Source: Pieris napi (taxonomy: Eukaryota > Arthropoda > Insecta > Lepidoptera > Pieridae). From it: 64,000 nucleotides of DNA. Location of the stretch: assembly GCF_905475465.1 (NCBI RefSeq), contig NC_062256.1, positions 3,481,662 through 3,545,661 of the forward strand, read 5' to 3'. The notes below the pieces were generated by a model. It made no database searches. It was not told the origin of the DNA and saw only the letters and a list, made by a program, of their open reading frames with translations. A program made the translations under genes and the position numbers. This document shows positions 1 to 12,500 of the stretch, piece after piece (the stretch's first letter is position 1; each line of letters starts with the position of its first letter).

Positions 1-2741
1 TTACGATGCGGGGCGGGGATTGAATTACGCGTTATTGTTAATATTTTTTACGACTTACACCACATAATAGTAACTAAAGAGTCACTAGGTGGTCACGAAA
101 CGTTTTACTATACTTGGGTACAGTACTGTACTTGAGTACTGAACAACGTTACGGCGAGTTACATGGGGGGGGGTCAATAATCTCCAAAAATTGCGTTACG
201 TAATACTTGAACGCTCCCATAGCCGTAACATTTTTATTCGTGGTGCAAGCCAGTCGCACAGTTAAGACCAAATTTCAATACCTACTGAGTTTCAATTCCA
301 GCACCTGATAGTTAAATTAAATAAGTGCATGATAAATCTATAATTTGGTTTAGAAGAACTTTAACGAATATTATAAATGCATATATAAGGTTCATAAAAG
401 ACGTCGGATTTATATGAAAATCCAGCAATGTTAAAGCTTACCTCATCATTCGAAAACAAAATCTGCTATCTTTAATTTACTCTATCAAAGACAACAAAAA
501 AATCACTATTATTTTTTTGTTAAACAAACTTTTTCGCATTAATTATAGGAAATATGTATTCACAATCAACATAAACAAAATGGTGTTAATAATTAAATAG
601 AATCATATAAAATTGATATCTGTCAAATGGATGTGGCAGTGCGTCTTGCTGACAGGTTACTTCTGTACTCGAAACGTCAAGTTAGGTAAATAATATTGTA
701 AATAAAAAAAAGAGTATCGTTCTATTCTATCTGTGAGCATGATATTAAAAAGTTTCTGAATTTAAAGTATAGAATTCGATGAGAATAACAAGAAACTAAC
801 CTTTGTTATGATTTGTCCTTATTTTTGTGTGCATAAATTTTACAGGTGCCCAAGAAACCAGCGTTAAATACCAAGTAACAAGTGCCATAGAAATGCAAGA
901 AATAAATATAAAAATAAAATAAAAAACTGCAACATATGACAAATGACATTTCAAACTCTTCAGAATATATTTGACAGATGTAATATTATTATAGAAAAGT
1001 TATGATAGTTAATATTTTTGTTCGAAAGGGCCTTGATATTTTAAATGTATTTTTTATTTCTTTATGTGCTTCGATGCCTTGATTTAAATATTTTATTTAG
1101 AGATTTAAAAACTATTATAGTGATTATTTTACCAAGGATATAGCTTTTTTATATATTACATAGCGTAAGAAGTAGTCACTTGACAATTAATTTACATTAT
1201 AAACATTTGTAGAAATAATGATTTTAATCGCAAATAAAGAATTGATATTATGTTATATAACAGTTATGTAGATTAAACAAATTATTACTTTTTATAACTG
1301 TCAATGTTCACAGTCAATTGTCATTTTAAATGGCGCGCAAATATGCACGCTAATTAGAACGATGTAAAGAATGGAATGAGCGATTCTTTTCATAGAAAAA
1401 TATAATTGTGCCAGCACTAGAGAGTACTTATTTGACATATTCTATATTTGATAGCTTTCTCTCTTTCAACACATCGCTCAGGCTATTCTTTAACTAATGC
1501 CTTAGTTTTAAGATGCACCTTAATTGTGCCACGAGCATATTTGACTATTCTTGGAACTGCAACCTATAAACGAATAAGCTTGTGGCACTATAATGAATGT
1601 TCAAATATTTTCATTTACAAATTATTGAGATTAATTTTCATAGTTAGTGCCATTATCAGTAAAAATATTTGATTACTGCATTTAAATATATAAAACGTTT
1701 TAAATCTATATCTTTTATCTTAAATAGATTTTATGAACAGTCCGCGTAAAAGATGTCCTACGCATTTATTTTGACACATGACTCGCGTAAATTTATCTCT
1801 TGACACATTAAACGTATCTGTGGTTAATCAAAAACATAGATCCTAATGACGTTTTACGGTGAATGATATAATTTAGAAAAAAAAACCAATCTATGTCTAG
1901 TTATAGATGATTTCAGATTACGTATTCTGTAGCTTCTTTAAAACTTTAAATCATGGTTACCTACTACAGATTAACGAAAGGGACTTTTTTGACTTTTCAT
2001 TGCCTGCCATATTTTTTTTCTAAAACTTTTCTTTCTCTATCTCAATTAAAATTTTACTAAAATCCTAGCAAACTAGCAACATCTTTACTTACAGCCTTGT
2101 ATTAAGCCATAGTGTATTGATGAACATAATGAATGCGTCCGATGTGTCAAAAGCGCCACGAAGTTTCATATTGGGATTAAATAAGACGATGCAACTCGCA
2201 CTGCAGCAAATGTATTTTCATATATTCGATCTAAATAATCTAATTAAAAACTAGTAAATTTATAATACGCAGTGTTCCTCTTAAAAATCTATGACTGAAT
2301 TGTCGGCCTTTGAATTAAGTGTGATATCTGTGGCCTTATTCTCGGAAGATGACAAAATTTTTCTATGCCTTTAGCTTCTATGTGTTTTGTGAATGACAGC
2401 TCTATTTCTTTCTCGCTCGCACTTCAAAGTTTCCCGCTAACCGATTCTGCGTGTTCACATTTTTTGACAGTATAGCGAGAAGGCAATATGGCGGTTATTA
2501 AAGAGCAATTCTTTAAGTATAACGGACCGTTAGAGTACGTTACAGGTATACTAACGAGACTACAAAATACAGATCAGATTTTCTGTCAACGATCCGTATA
2601 TTAAAGAAATGCTAATTCGATAGTAAATATGCATGTGTCCGTCTGCTTTCGTTATATATGTAGATTTAATAAATACATATTGATTGTTTACCTGGTATTT
2701 TATTTACAACATATGATAAAACCACAATACGAAATTCCACC
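1..2741. other. AT-rich stretch without recognisable gene
   Basis: I see no convincing coding exon, RNA gene or identifiable transposon here. The sequence is strongly AT-rich and the only open frames are short and unlike any family I know. It lies 3' of the mannosidase gene and is probably intergenic or part of an intron of a gene outside the window. Confidence 0.5.
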
Positions 2742-2745
2742 CGTA

Positions 2746-2990
2746 CCACCTCGATGTCCGTAGTTCCACAACTGACCGCTTTTAAGGCAGTTTTTGTCGC
2801 GCACCACCACTATGTGGAGCTGCCCACCGCAGTATTTCCGAAACAATGCGAATTAAGGTTCTTCAAGAATAGAGCCTACCTATGTTTAAAAGGCCGACTA
2901 CGCTTTAGGAGCTTTCTGGCAGTGTCAGTGTCCATGGGCGGTATCAGTTAAATCAGGTGAGCCTTCTTCCCGTTTGCCCCCTGTTATATT
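2746..2990 (+). mobile_element. 5'-truncated non-LTR retrotransposon 3' fragment
   Basis: This is a diverged copy of a repeat that occurs on both strands of the window: 10998-11149, 11150-11425, 16537-16612, 19893-20038, 29459-29570, 31743-31955 and 54924-54999. Better copies encode a stretch like MWNQLPTEVFPNQFDL followed by FKKRAYQFL, which is typical of the C-terminal end of a non-LTR ORF2. The repeat ends with a conserved block around 'cttaacatcaggtgagcc'. The copies differ in 5' truncation point, as expected for target-primed reverse transcription. The reading frame is broken here. Confidence 0.6.
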
Positions 2991-3563
2991 AAAAATAACC
3001 AACATTCAAAAACTCGCGCAAGGCGGGAAAGATGATTTTTTAGGGATTGACGTAATAATGGCGTATGCCTGAAATTGTATTGAGGATTTTAATAAAAAAC
3101 ACTTACAGTGGTACAAATAAACGTGGTATAAAATGTTATACCAAGAATAAACAAAATGTCTACTAATGAACCCGGAATAACTTAAACCTAGTATAAGGTC
3201 GGCGTACCTGTTCATACTAGCGTTATTCCAGCCACCAACCTAGTATAAGTCTGACGTAACTTAAACCATGACTCACTGATTTTTAATGAAATCCGTTTAA
3301 ACAATGTTGTGTGAGGTAACAAGTTCATGGATTACATAGAGACTCTGGCTATGCTTACAATCCTTATTTATTTACACAAGTACTAAATGCGACCACTCGT
3401 AAGAATAGAGGGTAGCTTAGTAAAACGAAAGAGGTTCTTTTTTATCTATGGGACAAATGGACGAGTCACGTGTCAACACTTATTGGACAGTAAGTACATG
3501 ATATTAATTAAGTTTATCGTAATTCACACCAGTAGAGTTGAATACATCGTTTGCTGCTTATAT

Positions 3564-3569
3564 TTTATT
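3564..3569 (-). terminator. polyadenylation signal of mannosidase gene
   Basis: The minus strand reads AATAAA about 13 bases beyond the TAA stop at 3582-3584. A second A-rich motif overlaps the stop. This fits a short 3' UTR, but no transcript evidence is available. Confidence 0.5.
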
Positions 3570-3581
3570 ACAAAAATAACA

Positions 3582-6500
3582 TTAAAGATTTTTATTCTTA
3601 AACCAAACCACAAAAGTCCTAATCTGTTGCGGCACAAGTCGTATACCATTATCTAAATCCCCATCATCACCTCTGATTTCATCTAAATCATATTCCACTT
3701 TATCAGTACCATAATACTCATTAAAATTTTTGAAAAAACTCCCGTTTGTGTCCCATTTCAGTTGTAAAAATTCCGATTTCCATTCATTAGCTGCTAATGT
3801 TGTCTCTTTTACATTCTCTATTCCTATATTATAAAATAAATTCTTTAAGAATACATATTTCACCCCCGTTTTAACTGTATCACATTTTTCTAAATAATTC
3901 TCTAGTCTTATTAATAGTGTTCCATCATTCCAATTCTGTAATGTCAAAACGTGAACGCCCAACGGCAGTTTGTCAATCCCTGAAAATTCATTTGTCAAAG
4001 TCAGCCATTTTTGTAGATGCATTTTCGTATTCGAAATCAAATATACAAGTTTTAACTCAATTTCTTTGGCTAACTTCTTTTCGTACACTTTATTCGGTTT
4101 ATACTTAGATTTAGATAGATATAAATAATGTTTCCCACTTATAGTCATCCCTTTTCCGTCCATAGTTTCGTTTAAAAAGATATTAGTGCCAGAGTCGTCG
4201 GTGAGAATTCGACGATGGATCATAAGATCTATGGTTCCTGGTATTAAGGAGGTTCCGCCTTGTGATCTATCGTTGAAAACTGCGAATCGAATGTCTTTCT
4301 CTGTATCTTCTATATAGATTTTTGATGTAACTGGATAAAAGTTACCTGAAATTATAACATTCTTTTAAAATTAAATGCAGTATTGAAATCACTCAGACAA
4401 TTGACAGATTATGGTGCGTTTGAAGATTTGAAATATATTCTACAATCCAGAGAGAAAACCCATCAAAGCCGCCGAGTGTATAATACATGACAGGACATGG
4501 ATAAATCACAGACTATATATTTTTAATATTCACAATAGATGTAACTCCAAATGAGCAGTGACATCAGCGTGCTTCTTTCATCCCTGAGGTCGTAGGTCTA
4601 TCTCGTGCACCAATGGACTTTCAGTCTATGTGCACATTTAATACCTACTCGCTTGTATGGTGAAGCAAAGCATGGTGACGTAACCATGCTGCCTTAGACC
4701 CAAAAAGTCAACGGCGTATGTCAGGCACAGAAGGCTGATCAGCAACTTGCTTGAATCACGATACAGATACAAAAATCTGAGGCCCAGACTTTATTGGATG
4801 TATCGCTACTGGTTTCGGATTATAGGATAATATATTTTTCATTGATCTTTTGCTTTAATGTATTAATTTATTCTTCTATATACCGAAACGGCTTCAGCCC
4901 TTAAGGATATCTTGTTAATAAATTAATAGATATAATTTTTATCTATAAGTTTTTTTAATATATAATCATACGAATGAACCAGAAATGCTGCCACAGTGCC
5001 ACCAACGTTAATTATTCTCAGCAAGACCGTAGACAAGTGTAAAAGTCAGAAAGGAGGCTTCGGGTGAACTCTGACTCCCCTTCGTCAGTTGTATAGAATC
5101 TTGTCGCTTGGCTAACACTCGTTGAATCTCACCGTGGACTCTTGTCAAGAAGCATTTTGATATACGTAAGTCTAGGTTCGGGTTATCATATCGACTTTGA
5201 ATATTACAGACAAAAAAAATGTATACATACCAGCAATTTCATCAATATTATATGGTTCATACGTAGCTCGTCTATTCTTAATTCTTTTAACCGTTTGCCG
5301 TCCGTTTGAATCTGTATAAAACACTCCATCGTTATTCAAGTCTGTGGAATATCTTATAAAAACTTCCTTCCCATAATCGTCGTCGGGTAATGGCCCAATA
5401 GTCCAATCTAATTCTATAAATGGACTATTGACGTATAGTTTTATAACCACAGATGCATAATCTGCGTACCCAATATGTATTTCTTGTACTATATCTGTTT
5501 TATATACTTTTGTATCTAGATAATCTATTATTGGCACTGGATTAGGATCCATGGGTCTGAAGATATACACTCCAGGGCTTAATGTCTCGTTTGGTTTGTT
5601 TAATTTATCTGGGTCATCTGATATGTAGTAGAAAAATTGTATGTCCAGTGAGATGCTAATGTTATTTGAAAGATTAATCGATGATATTTTGTCTTGATCC
5701 AAATTAATTTTTATGTACTGGAAAATAAAAGGATATATTTGAGACATATTTGATTTTATATTTGGTTCAATTGTCCATTTAGTCGCGTGGTTAGTTAGTG
5801 GTGCATAAACCAAATACCAACTGAGTGAAAAAAAAAAAATTACCTTATTCTGTATAAATGTGTCTTTAGAAAGCACTGCATAATATGATTCATCTTTTAT
5901 ATCATAAACTCTAAATTTTGGTGTTTGGGCTACCTCTGGTTTCTCAGTATAACTAATTTTAGCTTTCTCTAAAATCTTAGTTTCTGTTGCAATGTCTTTA
6001 ATTGGTGTAGCAAGGTCTATTGTTGAAGTTTCATGTGTTGCCGTTTGTGTTGTTGCTGTTGCTGGTATTGTTGATTCTGTCGAATAAGACCTTAGTGTTG
6101 CTTTTGTTGTGCGAGTTACATCTTTTGCAAATACTTCAGGTTTTAGAGGAATCGAATCTTCTAATATCTGTGTGACGTCTGTCGTAAAAGATCTATGTGT
6201 TGTTCGAGTTACATGAATTGCTATTACATTTTGCATTTCTGCTATTAAACTTTCTGAATTCGATTCTGTAGATGTCGAACTTTCTGAAAGCTCTGTCACT
6301 TCTGTTGAACTTGTATCTGACATCTGTGTCTCTTCCGTAGAACTAGTTTCTGATGTCTGTTCGGTTGGGCTTGTTTCTGAAGCCTGTTCGGTTGGGCTTA
6401 TTTCTGAAGTGTGTTCGGTTGGGCTTGTTTCTGAAGTCTGTTCGGTTGGGCTTATTTCTGAAGTGTGTTCGGTTGGGCTTGTTTCTGAAGTCTGTTCGGT

Positions 6501-9500
6501 CGGGCTTTCTTCTGTCGTCAATGTAGTCGTTGTTGGTGCTTCTGAAGTTTCTGTGACTTCTGTAGATGTTGATGTTTCTGTTGAAATTCCATCTGTGGAT
6601 GTAATTTCTTCAGTTGTACTTCTTTCTGAGGCTTGTATAGTTTCTGTCGATGGTATTATTTCTGTTGCCTGTGTCGTTTTTGATGTGAGTGTTGTAGTTG
6701 TTACTGATTCGTATGCTTCTGAAGAAGATGGTGTTGTTTCACTTACATCTATTGGTGATTCAATAAAATGTGTAGGATCTTGTCGAAATGACGATTCTTC
6801 TGTATTTGGTTCTGAAAATATTGTAATCTACATATCAGTGATCTAGTCAAAGATTAGATCTCCGGATTTTTTTCTAAAAAAGGTAATGTTAGTTTAGTGA
6901 TTAATATAAAATATTCTTAATATCATATAACTAAAACTACTTAAGGATTATGCCAAAACGATTGCCCAAGATCTAATGACATATAATTAAAAAAAATGAA
7001 ATTACCATCTTCATTAACGAAAGCCTTAACAACTGGCATCGTCCGAGTAACTTCTACATATTTTGCCGTTACAGGTACAAAATAAATCGGTTTTCCAAAA
7101 TTAGTCTCTTCCGCAAACTCCAATTCGTAAGGTTCTGTTCTTTTTGGGATCTGATCAGACAGCGGCGTTACAACACCTAAATTATCAGCTAAATAACTAT
7201 TAATAGACGCGTAATTATCTTCCTTTTTATTCTCATTTGATTCTGCATAATCTACATTGTTTTCAATATATTCTCTATTATTGTTGTAATCAAATTTCGA
7301 TGAATATACTTTATCTAAATCATCAACTTCGTCATAATTTGACATTTCTTCAAAATATGTTTTATTATAAACGTCTGGTGCTTGGCGGATATAATACTTC
7401 TTTTGAGGATGTGGGCTTAACTTCTTTATTATTGACCGTTTTTCTTTTATAATTTTTTTGAAGAAGTAAGATTTAAAACCAAGAGGTGGTATATCGGTCG
7501 CAATGAAGACTAGTTCGTGTTCTGCTTTCGTGTTTCGAGTGGGAATTTTCAGTACATGGGTAGATATTGGTAGAAGTGAGGAATTTATTACATTACCTGA
7601 AACAAATAATAACTCGTGTTTGAATGGGTAGTTTTCCATTTCTACAGTTACGCCCAATGATGAATTTGCAGCGTTGTATGACCTCCAGGACAAACGCGAT
7701 GTGCGACACAGATAGGTTATTACTATTCAATTCAATTCAATTTAAAAAAAAAATATAACTATTATGATTTATACAAAAAAAATGAAATACAAACATTTTG
7801 TTACTTATCATATACGATATACATTAAATTATAAGTTACAATTTTATTAGGAACTCCCTTCACAGGAATAGGCTTCCAAGGAATGCCTATTTTCCCTGAC
7901 ACTTGGAGCCAGTATGGGCCAGCAGTTTTTATAAAGGTCCTCCCATCGGATTTGGAGTCATTCGTTGCGTCGGTTGCCCTTTGTTTATTATGAATTGTAC
8001 CTAATGTTAATCTTACCGTTTGGCTCAAATACGATATATTTGGCTTTCTCTACTGGTATTCTTACGGGAGAAGACACACGCCATGCCAATGAGTTATATA
8101 TTACAATCTGAAAATTAAAGTGACATAAAGATTGACTGAATTATCACCCAAAAGCAAGTAAAACTTTGATCCTCTTGGTTACTAGAAGACAATTAGACTA
8201 GATACAAGAAAAACTTAGACCAAAGTGTGATGTTTATTATATAATATATGAAAGTCGCAACGTAAAAAATAAATGGCTAGATATTAAATACTGTATAAGG
8301 AATCTTTGAAAGTTATTTAGAGTAATTTAATGATATTGTTTTAATCTGTAACTGTGAAAAAGATTAATGCAACATAATTTTTTTATATATCCTTTTTATT
8401 TTCCTTTACATTGTGTACACATGTTTTAATTACTTTGTCCCATTCATTATGTCTAAGTAATTGTATATTGTATGTAGCTTTGCACTTCTTGCGCCTGGAA
8501 GAGATCGCTCAAAAGCCATAAGGTTCCCTTCCTTTTTATTTAATTATACTTTCGTGCAACGAAGTATAAAATAAATAATGTGTTGATTTTAACAGTCAGT
8601 TACATTTTATTTATATCAAATAATGATAATACATGTCTTAGTAAAAATTTAACAATATTGAACATGATATTAAAATATAAAGCACAATTTTATCAATTTC
8701 TTTTTTCTATGTTAGAAAATTTGTTGTACCTTTTATTTTTATTAAAATAACATTTTAATACTTTGCACAACAACATTAGCTAACATATTGGTAAGATGAA
8801 AACATTCTACTTTCTTTGTCCCATTTAACACGATGTGAATGTGGCGGTGTGTTCTCACAGTCTCCATTTATGAGGCATAAATACTATATGTATAAAAACT
8901 TACATGAAATGATGGCGATTGCGTGATAGCACATGTTGATGAGTTGAACTCACAGCGATGGTACTTTATTGCAACTGGACTGTTTCGAAGTATGCTGGAA
9001 AAAATCCAAAGCTATTTTTATTTAAAGTTTAAGTTCGTTTAGGTTCTTAATTCATCCTATAAAACCACGACAGCCTTATTACTATGAAATTCCAGTCAGT
9101 ACGTCTGGTGATCGTCAACAGAACGATAGGTATATTAGCAATTTAGTCCTTCCGTCGACAGATTTAGTTATGGATTCGTCAGTGCTCCAAAGCGCTTGTG
9201 TTCATGGTCAATTGTTTAAAAATAGAAGAGGCTTATTATAGATAATTCAAATCAAATAATAATTAATACATATTTAAATTGGCTCCTGGTGACCCCGTTG
9301 ACGACCCCCCCCCGTGACCCCAGCCTTGCGATTCTGTAACTCACTTTTCGAACTCACACAGCGGTTTTCGCATCGGCGGTCGCTCTCAAATCAGTCGTGA
9401 AGCAGTCATTTTATGATTTGGCATTCTGATTAACAATAAACTACAAGCTCCCACCTTTTCAGAAAACCGAAAAGCGAAAACCGCTGTGTGAGTTCGAAAA

Positions 9501-12500
9501 GTGAGTTACAGAATCGCAGGGCAGAGCTGGTGCTTTCCTCGCTCCACGAATAAGCATCGCAATACAGCGAGGAAATGCCCGCATAAACGGTACACTGCCA
9601 CAGAGAACAATCATTTAAAGTTTATTTTAATTTTATATAAATAAATTTTTCATTATTATTACTATATAGGTTAAGAATTTAGTAAGTACTGAATAATTTG
9701 TTACATAGTTTTTAATAGATATGGATATTAATAAAGTTTAAATAGGTATAATGACCACATACTTAAGGCCGCTTTCAATCAACGCCATAGATCTGTGTAT
9801 TGCTACATCTAACTTCTTAATGTAATAACTTTTAGCGTGATCGCGTAGTGCTCCCGAGATTATATTATGGTCTTGAACAACGCCTATTACAAAAAACATA
9901 AATATTAAAAACCAAATTACAACGCTTATCAACACTTTATTCAAAAAAATATGATTGATTTTGGGTATAAATAGTAATTAATATTACACAAGCCACCAGA
10001 AGCCAGTGTGGGCCAGGAGACCCCCATCTGATTTGGGGGTGTGCTTTGCGCCATTTGCCTTTTGGTAATGTAAATAAATTTATTTATTTACATTTATACA
10101 TTATTTATTATAATTATTATTACTTAATTATTACTATGTTGGTAAACTCTATATTTGTCTTTTAACAACTCTAAACTGATAGAGGACTAAATATCCTTTA
10201 TTCAAAGTAAATATTCAAAGTTTCCTTTGCTTGCTTTTGCTGACTAGAGGAAGGGGGGGGGGGGGATAAATAATACTTGAACGCTATATTATGATTAATG
10301 TAATAGGCAAGTAGGTGATCACACGCCGTCGACTTTTCAGTTAAGGCAAAGCGGTTTCATCACGATGTTTTCCTTCACCGTTCGAGCGATTGTTAAATGT
10401 GCACATAAGAAGTTCGTGCACACATTTATGCACAGCCAGCGATCGAGCGACCTCAGGGATGAGAGTCACGCTGAAGTAACTAGGCCAATACTGCTAATTG
10501 TATTTACAAATGAGAAAAGCGGTGACACTGGTACGAAATACATACATTTTTGATTGTCAAACTTACGCAGATTTATCTTACCCATGATCCACATAAAGTC
10601 CTCTAAAACATTGTCAAATCCCAAATTAGCAAGTACTTGCAACTGTTTTGACATCTGAAAAAATATGAAGTTAAAAAACCGAAAACTCGAAATTGTTCTC
10701 TCTTGGTGTTGTGTATGCAGACACAAAAGTATAGGTAAGGTATATGTTACCCATTCACACACCTTTATCCTCCCTACACACATTTTCAGCTCACACACAC
10801 TTCACAAAAAATGTGTACCTACACATAGGAAGTCCAAATTTTCGAACACAAATATCTATTTATAACTTTTTGGGATGCTTCGACAACTGTAAAGATTTGT
10901 TTGTAATAAAGATATTTCTTTTCTGTTAAGTACATCAAAACATTTTCTAAATTAAATGTTAAAATCCAAAAATAATAAATTGACAACTAAGTTTTTTAAG
11001 GCTGTTTGTGCCGCGCACCACCACTATGTGGAACCAGCTGCCCACTGAAGTAATTCTGAACCAATTCGACTTAGGGTCCTTCAAAAGGAGCGTACCTACC
11101 GATTCTTACAAGACCGGCAACGCACTTGCGAGCACTTCTGTCATTTTTTTTTATGTAATAGGAGGCAAACGTGCAGGAGGCTCATCTGATGTTAAGAGCC
11201 CATGGACACTAACACTGCCAGAAGGCTCGCAAGTGCGTTGCCGACTTTTCAAGAATTGGTACGCTCTTTTCTTGAAGGACCTTAAGTCGAATTGGTTCGG
11301 AAATACTTCAGTGGGCAGCTGGTTCCACATAGAGGTGGTGCGCGGCAAAAACTGCCTTAAAAAACTTAATGAGTGTCTATGGGCGGCGGTATCACTTAAC
11401 ATCAGGTGAGCCTCCTGCCCGCTATATAAACAAAAATAATAAGATCGTATCTAAATAATCTAATCCAATTTAATAAACCACTTACTTGTAAGAAAACATT
11501 TCCAACTCTAATAAAATACTTCAAATCCGGTCTTGAAGTATAAAATCCAGTCAAATACGCAGTTTTGTCATAAGCGTACGGAATAAAATCGTCTTGTTTC
11601 ATTTCTAAAGTGGGCCTTAAATAAAATATTAATTAATTCAAGGCTCTGCCGGTGCTTTCCTCGCCAGACGAATAACTTTAGCAATACCGAGAGGATTCTG
11701 CCAGCGTTAAAGGTCCTGCTACACGGACCAAACTTTCAAATTTTTCATTATTATTACTATGTAGGTTAAGAATATTGTAAAAAAATCAATTAATCACATA
11801 GGTAACATAATGTACACATATGACTTGTCAGTAAAGAAATACATATGAATGCTTCTAATTTTACATTTACTGCCAGTTCTCAAATCACGGGCGTAGAACG
11901 GCAGCAAAGAACTGGCAATGAACTCTCCGCCACTCTTTTTAATCGCCATTTTTTTGTTTTACATGTTACATTAAATTTTTGTAAGGAGCTGCAACCATTA
12001 CACCATGTCCCATGTGACATTTGAAGTAATTAATAATAATAACATAAATTAAAAACAAAGATCTATCAGCAGAAGGCATGGTGAAATAGGAGCACGCACT
12101 TACATTCTCGTGGGAACAACATAGTCTAGTCGACAAGTTGAAAATGGTACAAAATAGAGATACTGCTCTTAAAATTATGTGCGATAGCTCATTGGATCCG
12201 GAATGACGTCTAGAAAAATGTGCCAAAAGCGTGTATTAGCACATAAAAAATTGCAAAAGTTATAAACAATTAAAGATGTTTGTTTTTTGAAAATATTTAA
12301 TAAACTTTAAGTAAAATTTCCAACGGGAATAAATTAATTATAGTGTTCAGAACACACCATAAATCTTTCAAATTAAAAAAAAATATTCAATACCTTAAAT
12401 AAATTAATTAATGTGCCGCTTGCGTGTACTCGCTTTTGACGCCACTATAAATAACGACGCGAATCCTAAAAATGTCACGCGCAGACTTATTTTCAGCGTT

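Noticed and set aside
6409..6846. Plus-strand open frame rich in Val and Ser
   Set aside because: It is the exact antisense of the Ser/Thr/Glu repeats of mannosidase exon 16, which has correct splice signals and phase on the minus strand.
7801..8028. Minus-strand frame of 75 residues after mannosidase exon 14
   Set aside because: It reads through the donor at 8016 into a dispersed repeat. The true next exon starts at 7596 with matching phase and homology.
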